Below, in pieces: positions 26,654 to 35,949 of a DNA stretch of 64,000 nt. The position numbers and the translations under genes are program-made. Location: positions 434,001 to 498,000 of the forward strand of contig NZ_JAEKMH010000002.1 of NCBI RefSeq assembly GCF_016411825.1, given 5' to 3'. Numbering within the stretch: position 1 is the stretch's first letter; every line of letters starts with the position of its first letter. This stretch comes from Devosia sediminis. GTDB lineage: Bacteria; Pseudomonadota; Alphaproteobacteria; Rhizobiales; Devosiaceae. The notes beneath the pieces are model-generated. The model saw only the letters and a list, made by a program, of their open reading frames with translations, was not told the DNA's origin and made no database searches.

Positions 26654-27322
26654 TCAAATGACGCGATGGACGCCGTTGATGGTCAGTCTGGTGACCTTGT
26701 CGAGGTAATCGAGAAGCAGCTCCGCATTTTTCGCCGCAGCGTCAGCGTCGCCGTCGGCAATACCTCTCAGCACCGCGCAATGAAACGTCGCGGCATCGGC
26801 GAAATCTTCGGACGCGGTGATGAATGAGTACCAGAAGCGTCGCGACAGCGAGTGGACCTGTCCGACCGACCGCGCCAGCATGGCATTCTTGGTTGCCGCC
26901 GCCTCGATCTCATGGGTGGAGCGGTTGATCCCGAAATATCGGTCGCGATCATTCTGCCGCACGGCCGTTTCAAGTTCGTCGGCCAGCTCGCGCATGCGCT
27001 GACGCTGCGTCGGATCCGCACGCTGTGCCGCCAGCCGCACCATGGTGATTTCAAGCGGCCGCCGGACTTCGAGCAGTTCGAGTTGCTGGCGAACGTCTAT
27101 AGTGGTTACCAAGACGCCGCGCCGGGGATGGATTTCCACGAAGCCTTCGAGTTTGAGCCGCTGCAATGCTTCCCGGATGGGGGTTCGCCCACAGGCAAGT
27201 TCCTCGCGCAGTTCATTTTCCGAGATCATGGCGCCGCCCCGGAGCTGGCCGGTGACGATCATGTTCTGGATCGCAACGTAAGCCGTTTCGGAAATCAAAT
27301 CCCCTTGTTGCACGTCCGGCAT
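26654..27322 (-). CDS. GntR-family regulator (FCD type) of the first catabolic operon
   Basis: 222 residues from ATG 27322, with GAGGAG upstream. N-terminal winged helix-turn-helix (about 10-75: GGAMISENELREELACGRTPIREALQRL, EIHPRRGVLV), then an all-helical FCD ligand domain with metal-type ligands (FGINRSTHEIEAAA, TFHCAVLRGIADGD). It is divergent from the FAD oxidoreductase operon and probably represses it until a pathway acid binds. Confidence 0.9.
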   Translation of the reverse strand: MPDVQQGDLISETAYVAIQNMIVTGQLRGGAMISENELREELACGRTPIREALQRLKLEGFVEIHPRRGVLVTTIDVRQQLELLEVRRPLEITMVRLAAQRADPTQRQRMRELADELETAVRQNDRDRYFGINRSTHEIEAAATKNAMLARSVGQVHSLSRRFWYSFITASEDFADAATFHCAVLRGIADGDADAAAKNAELLLDYLDKVTRLTINGVHRVI

Positions 27323-27362
27323 TGGCGCTCCTCGTCTGCGGATCAGGCGTACATGATAGCGT

Positions 27363-27418
27363 TTGACAATCTGCGATTCAATTGGTAGGCAACTGATCAA
27401 TTACTGATATGTCAGTTG
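27363..27418 (+). promoter_or_regulatory. Promoter and likely GntR operator between regulator and FAD operon
   Basis: A candidate -35 TTGACA (27363-27368) and -10 TAGGCA (27386-27391) are 17 bases apart. Just downstream are three half-sites: ACTGA at 27392 and 27403 (11 bases apart) and TCAGT at 27412. The last two form ACTGATATGTCAGT, and CAACTGA/TCAGTTG (27390-27418) make a wider perfect inverted repeat. The position fits repression by the divergent GntR protein. Confidence 0.55.
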
Positions 27419-27437
27419 CATATGAGTGAGCGGGGAG

Positions 27438-28784
27438 ATGATGGGACAGGGACTGCTGCATGATGTGCGGCCGGTAATCCGCCTCGATGCGGATGTGCTG
27501 GTGGTGGGTGGCGGCGCCGCTGGCCTCGCGACCGCCGTTACTGCGGCGCGCAATGGGCTGCAGGTCATCGTGCTGGAGCGCTACGGCTTTTGCGGCGGTG
27601 GTGCGGTGGCCGGACTCTCCGGCACCGTCTGCGGTCTCTACTCTGCCACCGAAAACAACAATGGCCCCGAACAGGTGGTGTTTGGCTTCGCCGACGAATT
27701 CGTGCGTCGCCTTGAGGGCGCGGGCGGGCTTGCCGGACCCGTGCGTTACGGCAAGACACTCACCCGCGTGCATGATCCCATCATGTGGCGCGAAACGGCC
27801 GATGCCATGCTCGTCGAAGCCGGGGTCGAGGTGCTTTATCACACCGTGGCGACGCGCGTTCTCATGGATGGCGATCGCGTCGAAGGCGTGCAGGCCTGGA
27901 GCAAGCAGGGGCCGCTCGATATCCGCGCCAGGATAGTCGTGGACGCATCGGGCGATGCCGATGTGGTTGCAATGGCAGGCCTCCCCAGCTTCGTGGGCGA
28001 TAATGGGAGGGTGCAGAACCCCACCATGATCTTTCGTCTCGGTGGGGTGGATGTTGAAGCGTTCACCGCCGTTTATGGCGAGGACACCATCATGCCGGCA
28101 CAGGTGAGCGCCATGATTGCCGATGCGAACGCATCGGGCCGATTTACCCTGCCGCGGTCCAAGATCTGGCTTTTCGCCACCACCCATGCCGGCGAGCTGT
28201 TGTGCAATTGCACCCGGATTACCGGCGCCGATGGGCGCGAGCTGAATACTCTTTTTTACAAGGACTTCGCGGAAGCGGAGGTCCGAGGCCGCCAGCAAAT
28301 GCGCGAGTATGCCCGCTTCTTCCGGGAAAACCTCGCCGGCTGCGGACGGGCCTTTGTCATTGATACCGGGGTACAGGTCGGCGTGCGCCAGACGCGACAG
28401 GTCGAGGGCGTGAAAAAGCTGGGCAACAACGACGTTGTGCAGGGCACCAAATTCACCGACGGGATTGCCCGCTCGCCCTGGCCGATCGAGCTTCACTCCG
28501 GCAGCAAGCCGCGCGTCGAATGGCTGCTCGATGATGTCTATGAAATTCCCTATGGCTGCTTCGTTCCCCGGCAAGGGGAGAACCTGCTGGTGGCAGGCCG
28601 CTGCCTGTCGGCCGAGCACGAAGCGGTCGCCTCGGCCCGTGTCACGGCTCAATGCTTTTCCTATGGACATGCCGTGGGGCATGCAGCCTCGATCGCCGTG
28701 CGTGACAATATTGCGCCGCGCGACATCAGCGGCCGGGAACTCCGGGATGTCCTTAATCGCGACGGCGCGAGGCTGGACGCATGA
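27438..28784 (+). CDS. FAD-dependent oxidoreductase (FAD_oxidored type), copy 1
   Basis: 448 residues from ATG 27438; ATG 27441 or GTG 27426 are also possible. The N-terminal Rossmann motif VLVVGGGAAGLATAVTAARNG and ERYGFCGGGAVAG bind FAD. VVDASGDADVVAMAGLP is typical of the pfam12831 class, and YGCFVPRQGENLLVAGRCLSAEHEA closes the FAD site. First gene of a tight operon; its end overlaps the crotonase by 4 bases. It probably oxidises a hydroxyl or C-H group of the island's substrate. A related enzyme is at 43656. Confidence 0.85.
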   Translation: MMGQGLLHDVRPVIRLDADVLVVGGGAAGLATAVTAARNGLQVIVLERYGFCGGGAVAGLSGTVCGLYSATENNNGPEQVVFGFADEFVRRLEGAGGLAGPVRYGKTLTRVHDPIMWRETADAMLVEAGVEVLYHTVATRVLMDGDRVEGVQAWSKQGPLDIRARIVVDASGDADVVAMAGLPSFVGDNGRVQNPTMIFRLGGVDVEAFTAVYGEDTIMPAQVSAMIADANASGRFTLPRSKIWLFATTHAGELLCNCTRITGADGRELNTLFYKDFAEAEVRGRQQMREYARFFRENLAGCGRAFVIDTGVQVGVRQTRQVEGVKKLGNNDVVQGTKFTDGIARSPWPIELHSGSKPRVEWLLDDVYEIPYGCFVPRQGENLLVAGRCLSAEHEAVASARVTAQCFSYGHAVGHAASIAVRDNIAPRDISGRELRDVLNRDGARLDA

Positions 28785-29530
28785 GCACCACCGCACATGT
28801 CGGCATAGAAGCTTTGGGGCGGGTCCGTCTTTTGACGATCATGCGACCGGAGCGCCGCAACGCGCTCGGTACGCAAACCATGGTCGAACTCGACCGGGCG
28901 ATACAGTCCGCGGCTGACGATGGCTTCGGCGCTGTCGTCCTGACGGGCGCTGAGCCCGCTTTCTGCGCGGGCAGTGATCTCAAGGAGCTGGCCGGTATGT
29001 CGCCCGCAGAAATGCGGGATCATGAGCGTCGGACCGGCGATATCGCCGCCGGTTTCAGTGCGGTGAATGTGCCGGTCATTGCGGCCGTCGAAGGCTATGC
29101 GCTGGGCGGCGGCATGATCCTGGCGGCGAGCTGCGATCTCGTCGTCACGGCCGATGATGTGCGCTGGAACATGCCGGAGGTTCGCAATGGCTGGCTGCCT
29201 CCCTGGGGGCTGGGGGCCTTGGTAGGGCGGGTCGGCCCGCAGCGGGCCCTGGGGCTGACGCTCGGGGCTTCGCCCTGCGACGGCACGCAGGCACACCATA
29301 TTGGCCTCGCGGATCATGTCTGCGCACCTGGCGCTGCATTGCGCGAAGCTTTGGCGCTTGCCGAAACCATCGCCGCCCTTCCGGCCCATGCCGTCCAGTC
29401 CACCAAGAGGTTCTACCAGCGCTTCCGCCAGCATGTGGCGATGGATGCGGACAGTGCCGCCCAGTTCGAAACCGATGCCTCCCATCCTGCAGCGCAGGCT
29501 CTGTTATCCCGATTTGCGAAGAAGCCATGA
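28781..29530 (+). CDS. Enoyl-CoA hydratase/isomerase family protein
   Basis: 249 residues, crotonase fold. The oxyanion-hole segments FCAGSDLKEL and EGYALGGGMILAASCDLV are present. At the usual catalytic positions the sequence reads PEVRNGWLPPWG, retaining the first Glu of hydratases but replacing the second acidic position, so it may be a different crotonase activity (isomerase, hydrolase or lyase). It overlaps the neighbours by 4 bases on each side, next to a CoA-transferase that could supply its CoA thioester. Confidence 0.87.
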   Translation: MSTTAHVGIEALGRVRLLTIMRPERRNALGTQTMVELDRAIQSAADDGFGAVVLTGAEPAFCAGSDLKELAGMSPAEMRDHERRTGDIAAGFSAVNVPVIAAVEGYALGGGMILAASCDLVVTADDVRWNMPEVRNGWLPPWGLGALVGRVGPQRALGLTLGASPCDGTQAHHIGLADHVCAPGAALREALALAETIAALPAHAVQSTKRFYQRFRQHVAMDADSAAQFETDASHPAAQALLSRFAKKP

Positions 29531-31116
29531 CCAAGATTGTGAGTGCCCGCGAGGCGGTCGAATTCATTCCTGACAACGCGACCGTCGCCAGCGCCGGCGT
29601 GATTGGTTGGGTCACGCCCGACGCTGTCCTGCGCGCTCTTGGAGAACGTTTCGCCGAAACGCAGGGGCCGAGCGACCTCACCTTCTACTTCCCATGTGGA
29701 ACGGGCGACGCCATGGGCATCAAGGGCATGGACCATGTGGCCCGGGAAGGTCTGATGAAGCGGATCGTCTCCGGTTCCTTCATCAACCCCGTCGATCCGG
29801 CGACCGGCAAGCGCCCCGAACTCATGCGCCTGGTGCGGGAAAATCGGATCGAAGCTTATTCCTGGCCCATTGGCGCCAGCATGCACTGGCTGCGCGAAGT
29901 GGCGCGAAAAAGTCCGGGCTACATTACCAAAGTCGGGTTGGGCACCTATGCCGACCCTCTGAATGGCGGCGGACGGTTTACCGAAAAGGCGGAGCAAGAC
30001 CTGATTCGCAGGATTTCGCTCGATGGGGAGGACTATCTCTTTTACCCCACCTGGCCGATCGATGTAGCGATCATCCGGGCCTCCAGTGCCGACGAGCAGG
30101 GAAATCTGTCCTGGGAAGACGAGCCGCTGACGACGGCAAACCTGGCCCTGGCCATTGCAGCAAAGGCGAGCGGTGGTCGCGTTATCGCTCAGGTTCGCCG
30201 CATTGTCGGCAAGCGGGCAGCAAGCCAGGTGCGGCTTCCCGGGATTTTCGTCGACAGGATCGTTGTCGATCCCGAGATGATGATGACGACCGATACGCCT
30301 TACGAGTCGGCCTATTTCTCCGGTACACGGCTGGCTCTGCACAATCTGCCCGCGCCGCCCATGTCGCTGGACAAGATCATTGCCCGGCGGGTTGCCGCCG
30401 AAGTCCGGCGCGGGGAATTGGCGATCTATGGTTTCGGCGCGGCGACCGATGTGCCGCTGGTCATGGCCGAGCAGGGGCTTTTCGACGGCGAGGAGATGCT
30501 CGACTACCCCGCGACGACCGAGCATGGCGCCTATGGCGGCATCGTCATGCCGGGGTGGCAGTTTTCGGCCAATATCAACCCCGATGCGATTGTCGACGGG
30601 TTGACCCAATTCGATGTGATCGATGGCGGGCTTTGCCGCTTCGCTGCGCTGTCCTTCGCGCAATTCGACTCCCGGGGCATCGTCAACGTCTCCAAGTTCG
30701 GCGCGGCAAATCCGGGCGCTGGCGGTTTCATCGACATCGCGCATAACACACAGCGACTGGTTTTTGCTGGCACCTTCACCACGGCGGGCCTGGATGCGGC
30801 CTATGGGCCGGAAGGGCTGACCGTCCGCCGCGAGGGCAAGGTGCGCAAATTCGTGCCAGAGGCGGATTCGATCACCTACAACGTGCTTGAAGGCGTGAGG
30901 GACAGAGGGCAAAGCGCCCGGATCATCACCGAGCGCGCGGTTTTCGACGTCGAGGCTGATGGGCTGGCGCTGGTGGAAGTTGCCCCTGGCATCGATGTCC
31001 GGCGCGACGTGCTCGAGCAGATGGATTTTGCACCCGCCCGGATCGCGGAGCCGTTGCAGAAAATGAGTATCGAGCTGTTTCAATCGGCGTCCGCGCCCGC
31101 CAAAGTTGCCGTCTAG
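29527..31116 (+). CDS. Acyl-CoA:carboxylate CoA-transferase, fused alpha-beta (family I)
   Basis: 529 residues, one chain holding both halves, as in YdiF/propionate CoA-transferase. The nucleophilic Glu is probably Glu332 in TTEHGAYGGIVMPG, close to Glu333 of YdiF. The N-terminal half has GVIGWVTPDAVLRALGERF and the C-terminal half FGAANPGAGGFIDIAHNTQ. It likely activates the pathway acid by exchange with acetyl- or succinyl-CoA. Confidence 0.88.
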   Translation: MTKIVSAREAVEFIPDNATVASAGVIGWVTPDAVLRALGERFAETQGPSDLTFYFPCGTGDAMGIKGMDHVAREGLMKRIVSGSFINPVDPATGKRPELMRLVRENRIEAYSWPIGASMHWLREVARKSPGYITKVGLGTYADPLNGGGRFTEKAEQDLIRRISLDGEDYLFYPTWPIDVAIIRASSADEQGNLSWEDEPLTTANLALAIAAKASGGRVIAQVRRIVGKRAASQVRLPGIFVDRIVVDPEMMMTTDTPYESAYFSGTRLALHNLPAPPMSLDKIIARRVAAEVRRGELAIYGFGAATDVPLVMAEQGLFDGEEMLDYPATTEHGAYGGIVMPGWQFSANINPDAIVDGLTQFDVIDGGLCRFAALSFAQFDSRGIVNVSKFGAANPGAGGFIDIAHNTQRLVFAGTFTTAGLDAAYGPEGLTVRREGKVRKFVPEADSITYNVLEGVRDRGQSARIITERAVFDVEADGLALVEVAPGIDVRRDVLEQMDFAPARIAEPLQKMSIELFQSASAPAKVAV

Positions 31117-31127
31117 GAGGGCACAGA

Positions 31128-32225
31128 ATGTTCAGACGGATTTCAGATCTTCCCCATCCAACACTGTCAGCCTTGCGGATGGGTTGTGTACTGCCAGCGC
31201 ACCCGCTGGTGCTGGACCAGAACCGCGCGCTTGATCCCCGGCGCCAGCGCGCCATCACACGCTACTATGCCGATGCAGGCGCTGGAGGCGTTGCCGTCGG
31301 CGTGCACACCACGCAGTTCGCGATCCGCGAAAAGGGCCTTTACGAGCCGGTGCTGCGTCTCGCCGCGGAAACTATGCGGGAATGGGGCGGCCCGGAACGG
31401 GTCCTTGTGGCCGGTGTCACGGGAAAGACCGAACAGGCATTGCGCGAGGTCGATACGGCCCGAGGTCTCGGCTATCACGCGGCCCTGCTCAATCTGGCGC
31501 GCCTCAAAGGCCTGAGCGAGGACGAAATCCTGGAGCATTGCCAGCGTGTGGCTGAGGAGATGCCGGTCATCGGCTTTGCCCTCTTGCCGGAAGTGGGCGG
31601 CTTTCACCTGTCCTATGACTTCTGGCTGCGCTTCGCCCGGATCGATAATGTCCTGGCCATCAAGATGGCGCCCTTCGACCGCTATCGGACGCTCGACATC
31701 ATCAGGGCCGTCTATGATGCGGGTGCGGACGATCGCATCACGCTTTACACCGGCAATGATGATCACATCGGCCTCGACCTGATGGTGCCTTTCGTCGTGC
31801 GCTCGGCGGACGGAAAAACGGAAAAGCGCGCCCGCATCCGTGGCGGTCTGCTCGGACACTGGAGCGTCTGGGTCAAGCCGGCGGTGGACATGCTGGCAAG
31901 AATCCACGCCATCGCCGACGATCAGCCCATGCCGGTCGATGTGCTGGCCCTCGATTCCATCGTCACCGATTGCAATGGCGCCATTTACGACGCCCATCAC
32001 GATCTCAAGGGCTGCATTCCCGGTTGCCTCGAAGTGCTGCGCCGGCAGGGGCTGGTCGAGGGCACATGGTGCCTCGATCCGAACGAGGTGCTGAGCCCAG
32101 GCCAATCCGAGCAGATCGATCGCGTCTACCGCCAATACCCCGAAATGAACGACGACGCTTTCGTCGCCAACAATCTCGAGCGCTGGCTGTCCGATGATGG
32201 ACAGCGCCTGCCGCTCGTCGCCTGA
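31128..32225 (+). CDS. Dihydrodipicolinate synthase (DapA) family protein
   Basis: 365 residues, longer than DapA (about 295). TIM-barrel lyase/aldolase family: ALDPRRQRAITRYYADAGAGGVAVGVHTTQFA near the N-terminus, GYHAALLNLARLKGLSEDEILEHC, and VLAIKMAPFDRYRTLDII, whose Lys is the candidate Schiff-base lysine. An extended C-terminal part is unlike lysine-pathway DapA. Probably a retro-aldol or dehydration step in the island's pathway. A GGAGGGCAC site precedes it, 11 bases after the CoA-transferase. Confidence 0.78.
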   Translation: MFRRISDLPHPTLSALRMGCVLPAHPLVLDQNRALDPRRQRAITRYYADAGAGGVAVGVHTTQFAIREKGLYEPVLRLAAETMREWGGPERVLVAGVTGKTEQALREVDTARGLGYHAALLNLARLKGLSEDEILEHCQRVAEEMPVIGFALLPEVGGFHLSYDFWLRFARIDNVLAIKMAPFDRYRTLDIIRAVYDAGADDRITLYTGNDDHIGLDLMVPFVVRSADGKTEKRARIRGGLLGHWSVWVKPAVDMLARIHAIADDQPMPVDVLALDSIVTDCNGAIYDAHHDLKGCIPGCLEVLRRQGLVEGTWCLDPNEVLSPGQSEQIDRVYRQYPEMNDDAFVANNLERWLSDDGQRLPLVA

Positions 32226-32249
32226 CAAGAAGAATTTGAGGAGATTCTC

Positions 32250-33311
32250 ATGAGCCGCCCAGCCGTCCCCGAAGTCCTGACCGCTGCTGACCTTCCCGAT
32301 CATTTCGTCGATGTGGATCACCTCGAAGACTTCATGTCGGTGCCCACCCAGGGCGTGATCGACGATCTCAACGCGCTGGATGGCGACCTCATGATCCTGG
32401 GTGTCGGGGGCAAGATCGGCGTCACCATGGCCCGCATGGCCAAGAAGGCCGTTCCGCATAAGCGCGTCATCGGGGTTTCGCGCTTTTCGGAAGAGGGCCT
32501 CGAGGCGCGGCTCAATTCCTGGGGCATCGAGACGATCCGCTGCGACCTGTTGGACCGGGACGCCGTCAACGCCCTGCCCAAGGTGGCCAACATCATCTAC
32601 ATGGCCGGGCTGAAGTTCGACTATCGCGGACGCGAGGACTTCCTCTGGGCGATGAACACCATCGCCCCCCAGATCACCGCCGAAGCCTTCCGCGACTCCC
32701 GCATCGTTTCGTTCTCGACCATCCATGTCTATCCCTGGTCCAATCCGCTGCATGGCGGCGTGACCGAGCGCGAACTGCCGATGGCGCGCCCAGGCGAATA
32801 TGCCAATTCGGTGGTCGGCCGCGAACGCACGTTCGAGCACTTCTCCAAGAAGCACGGCACGCCTGGCCGCATCATGCGCTTCGTCTATGCCATCGATCCC
32901 CGTTATGGCGTGATGCAGGAGGTCGCTTCCTGGGTGTTTGCCGGCAAGCCTGTGCCGCTGGCGACCAGCCACGCCAATGTCATGTGGCAGGGCGATGCCA
33001 ATGCGCAATTCCTGCGCATGCTGGGTCAGTGCGAGGCGCCCGCGACGCCAATCAATGTCGGCGGGCCGGAAGCCCTCAGCATCCGCTACCTCGCCAATCG
33101 CTTCGGTGAGGCCTTCGGCAAGGAGCCCACATTCGCCAATGAGGAGGCCGAGACCTGCCTTCTGGTCAATTGCGACAAGGCGAACGGCATTTTCGGCAAT
33201 CCCGTCGTCTCCATCGATCCGATGATCCGCTGGGTCGCCGAATGGGTGAAATCCGGCAAGCCTACCCTTGGCAAGCCCTCGAAATTCGAAGTCCGCTCGG
33301 GCGAATTCTAG
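32250..33311 (+). CDS. NAD(P)-dependent epimerase/dehydratase-like protein
   Basis: 353 residues. Extended SDR fold: the nucleotide-binding strand reads DLMILGVGGKIGVTMARMA, followed by CDLLDRDAV and IVSFSTIHVYP. The usual Y-x-x-x-K catalytic pair is altered: the Tyr is in GEYANSVVGRERTFEH, and the Lys position is Val. It may be an atypical SDR or may bind but not turn over. It sits 24 bases after the DapA-like gene, in the same operon. Confidence 0.78.
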   Translation: MSRPAVPEVLTAADLPDHFVDVDHLEDFMSVPTQGVIDDLNALDGDLMILGVGGKIGVTMARMAKKAVPHKRVIGVSRFSEEGLEARLNSWGIETIRCDLLDRDAVNALPKVANIIYMAGLKFDYRGREDFLWAMNTIAPQITAEAFRDSRIVSFSTIHVYPWSNPLHGGVTERELPMARPGEYANSVVGRERTFEHFSKKHGTPGRIMRFVYAIDPRYGVMQEVASWVFAGKPVPLATSHANVMWQGDANAQFLRMLGQCEAPATPINVGGPEALSIRYLANRFGEAFGKEPTFANEEAETCLLVNCDKANGIFGNPVVSIDPMIRWVAEWVKSGKPTLGKPSKFEVRSGEF

Positions 33312-33324
33312 GAGTTCACAGGCA

Positions 33325-34083
33325 ATGCCCAGATTCCTGCATGGCTATCTCTACGCCATCCTGGCGCATATCGGCTTCGTCGTTCTCTGGCAGGTCGCGG
33401 TCAGCGTTGGACGCATTCCGTCCTATATTTTGCCCGGCCCCATCGAGACAATCGCCGCCCTGGCCGAGCCGTCCTACAACTGGTTCCGGCATATCTGGGT
33501 GACGACGGCCGAGATCTTCGGGGGCTATGCCATAGCCACCGTCGTGGGCGTCGCGCTGGCCGTCCTGTTCGTCTGGGTGCCGCCGCTCAACGCGGCCCTG
33601 ATGCCGCTGCTGATCACGCTCAACATGGTGCCAAAGGTCGCCATGGCGCCTCTGTTCATCATCTGGTTCAGCTACGGCATCGTGCCCAATATGCTGATCG
33701 CCTTCACGATCTGCTTCTTCCCCATCGTCCTGACCACCTATCGCGGCCTCATCGAGGTCGAGCCCGACCTGCTGAACCTCGTCAAATCCCTCAAGGGCAA
33801 TCGCTGGCAGATTTTCACCAAGATCCAATTGCCCGGCTCGCTGCCTTTCCTGTTTTCGGGAATGAAGGTCGCGGCTGTATTAGCGGTCGCGGGGGCGGTT
33901 GTGGGTGAGTTCATCGCCTCCGATAGCGGGCTCGGTTACTTCCTGCTGGTTCAGCAGAACGCGCTCAATACCTCCGCCATGATGATGGCCCTGATCCTGA
34001 TCACCGGCATCGGCGTGGTGCTCTATGGGCTGGTGGCGCTGCTGGAATATGTCTTCGTCACGCGGAAGGGGATTTCGGCATGA
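33325..34083 (+). CDS. NitT/TauT-type ABC transporter permease
   Basis: 252 residues from ATG 33325, with GGAG 10 bases upstream. About six transmembrane helices; the ATPase-coupling loop is LVKSLKGNRWQIFTKIQLPGSLPFLFSGMKVAAV. The SsuC/TauC family imports small anions, amines or heterocycles. Overlaps the ATPase gene by 4 bases. Confidence 0.9.
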   Translation: MPRFLHGYLYAILAHIGFVVLWQVAVSVGRIPSYILPGPIETIAALAEPSYNWFRHIWVTTAEIFGGYAIATVVGVALAVLFVWVPPLNAALMPLLITLNMVPKVAMAPLFIIWFSYGIVPNMLIAFTICFFPIVLTTYRGLIEVEPDLLNLVKSLKGNRWQIFTKIQLPGSLPFLFSGMKVAAVLAVAGAVVGEFIASDSGLGYFLLVQQNALNTSAMMMALILITGIGVVLYGLVALLEYVFVTRKGISA

Positions 34084-34859
34084 TCGGATCTGCCACAAAC
34101 CAGCCCTTCATCCGCCTGGAAGGCGTCCGTAAGGTCTACCGTTTTGGCGGCAAGGAATTCCTTGCCGTGTCGGACGTGACCATGGACATCAACGAGGGTG
34201 AGCTCGTTTCCCTCGTCGGCCCGTCCGGCTGCGGCAAGTCCACCTTGCTCAAGATCCTTGCCGGGCTGCATGGCCATGACGGCGGCACGGTCGAGATCGG
34301 CAATCCGGAAACGCCGTTCACACCCGGGCGGGATATCGGCATGGTGTTCCAGCAGGCTCTGTTGCTCAAGTGGCGGACCATTCTCGACAACGTGCTCTTG
34401 CCGGCAGAAATCCTCGGCCTGCCACGCGCCGCCAGCCGGGAGCGCGCCAGGGACTTGCTGGCGATGGTGGGGCTCGAGAATTTCGCCGATGCCTATCCTT
34501 CGCAGTTGTCCGGCGGCATGCAGCAACGCGCCTCGATTGCTCGATCGTTGGTGCATGATCCAAAGCTGATCCTGATGGACGAACCCTTTGGCGCTCTCGA
34601 TGCGCTGACACGGGAGCGTATGAATCTCGAGCTGATGCGCATCTGGAAAGAGAGTGGAAAGACGATCCTCTTCGTCACCCACGGTATCCAGGAGGCCGTT
34701 TTCCTGGGCTCGCAGGTCGCGGTGCTGACCGCAGGCCCGGCGCGCATGGCAGCGCATCTCGACATCGATCTTCCCGAACCGCGCAGCCTGTCAGTCAAGA
34801 CCAGCGAGCAGTTCGGCAATTACACCAAGCAGATCTACGCCTTGCTCGGCATGGAGTGA
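34080..34859 (+). CDS. NitT/TauT-type ABC transporter ATPase
   Basis: 259 residues. Walker A GPSGCGKST, Q-loop MVFQQALLLKW, signature LSGGMQQRASIARSL, Walker B LILMDEPFGALD and switch His in FVTHGIQEAV are all intact. Energises import of the operon's substrate together with the permease before it and the binding protein after it. Confidence 0.92.
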   Translation: MIGSATNQPFIRLEGVRKVYRFGGKEFLAVSDVTMDINEGELVSLVGPSGCGKSTLLKILAGLHGHDGGTVEIGNPETPFTPGRDIGMVFQQALLLKWRTILDNVLLPAEILGLPRAASRERARDLLAMVGLENFADAYPSQLSGGMQQRASIARSLVHDPKLILMDEPFGALDALTRERMNLELMRIWKESGKTILFVTHGIQEAVFLGSQVAVLTAGPARMAAHLDIDLPEPRSLSVKTSEQFGNYTKQIYALLGME

Positions 34860-34894
34860 CCCGGCCAAGGCAAACATTCATGGGAGGAGAAATC

Positions 34895-35869
34895 ATGAAG
34901 AAACTGACGATAGCCGCGCTGGCCATGAGCATGATGACCGGCACCGCCTTTGCCGAGCCGTTGAGCCTGATGCTCAACTGGAAGGCCGGCGGCGATCACG
35001 CCCCGCTTTACTACGCCCAGCAGGAGGGCTGGTTTACCGAGGCAGGGGTCGACCTCGAAATCATCCAGGGCAATGGTTCGGGCGCCGCGGCCACGGCGCT
35101 GAGTGTCGGCCAGGTGGACATGGCCATTGTCGATATGCCCACGGCGCTGCAGTTCAAGGGCGAAGGAAGCGACATCGTCGGCGTTTTCGTCGCCTATAAC
35201 GACTCGGCCAACGGCATTTACTGGAAGAAGAGCTCGGGCATCGAAACCGTTGCCGATCTGGCCGGCCGCAAGCTCGGAGCGCCGGCGTCCGATGCGGCCC
35301 GCCAGTTCTGGGGTCCGATTGCCAAGGCAATCAACGTAGATCCCGATTCCGTCGAATGGGTGAATATCCAGCCCACGGCGAAGGTTGCGGCGCTCCAGTC
35401 CGGCGCCATCGAAGCGACAACGCACATGTACAGTGTTCATTTCGTCTACGAAGACGTCTTCGGGGACGATCTCGGCTTCGCGCTGCTGCGCGACAATGGC
35501 CTGAACCCCTATGGCCTCACCTATTTTGCCAATGCTGGCGCCATCGCGAACAAGCACGACACGATCAAATCCATGGTTCAGGTGACCCAGCGTGCCTTTG
35601 CCTTCTGTCTTGAGACGCCCGAGCCTTGCAGCCAGGCGCTCTCGAGCGCCGTCAGCATGAAGGCTGAAGATGCGGCGCGCGAACTGGAATATGCCTCACT
35701 GGTCATTCCGGGGCAGGGCAATACTCTGCCGGTAGGGGCCTTCAGCGCCGAACGCGTTGCCGCGGACTATGCTCTGGTCTCCGAGGCCTTCGAAATCACG
35801 GCCTTCGATCCGAACTCCGCCTTCACCAACGAGTTCATCGATGAGGGCATCAGCTACCCGACCCCCTGA
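34895..35869 (+). CDS. NMT1/THI5-like ABC substrate-binding protein
   Basis: 324 residues from ATG 34895, after a strong GGAGGAG site. A Sec signal peptide (1-20, ending GTAFA) is followed by LSLMLNWKAGGDHAPLYYAQQEGWFTEAGVDLEIIQG, the NMT1/THI5-like fold used for thiamine precursors, taurine, aromatic sulfonates and similar small molecules. Last gene of the 27.4-35.9 kb operon. The ligand is probably the operon's growth substrate; it cannot be named from sequence. Confidence 0.9.
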   Translation: MKKLTIAALAMSMMTGTAFAEPLSLMLNWKAGGDHAPLYYAQQEGWFTEAGVDLEIIQGNGSGAAATALSVGQVDMAIVDMPTALQFKGEGSDIVGVFVAYNDSANGIYWKKSSGIETVADLAGRKLGAPASDAARQFWGPIAKAINVDPDSVEWVNIQPTAKVAALQSGAIEATTHMYSVHFVYEDVFGDDLGFALLRDNGLNPYGLTYFANAGAIANKHDTIKSMVQVTQRAFAFCLETPEPCSQALSSAVSMKAEDAARELEYASLVIPGQGNTLPVGAFSAERVAADYALVSEAFEITAFDPNSAFTNEFIDEGISYPTP

Positions 35870-35902
35870 CGAGGCGGCCTGCCCAATATTGCTAGATTAG
35901 AA

Positions 35903-35937
35903 CTGCCGCCCGCCACAACACGCGGGCGGCAGCGTTT
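35903..35937. terminator. Terminator hairpin between convergent operons
   Basis: CTGCCGCCCGC pairs perfectly over 11 bases with GCGGGCGGCAG around an 8-base loop, followed by CGTTTATG. It ends the NitT/TauT operon and could also serve the leftward beta-helix gene. Confidence 0.85.
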
Positions 35938-35949
35938 ATGCGCCGGGGA

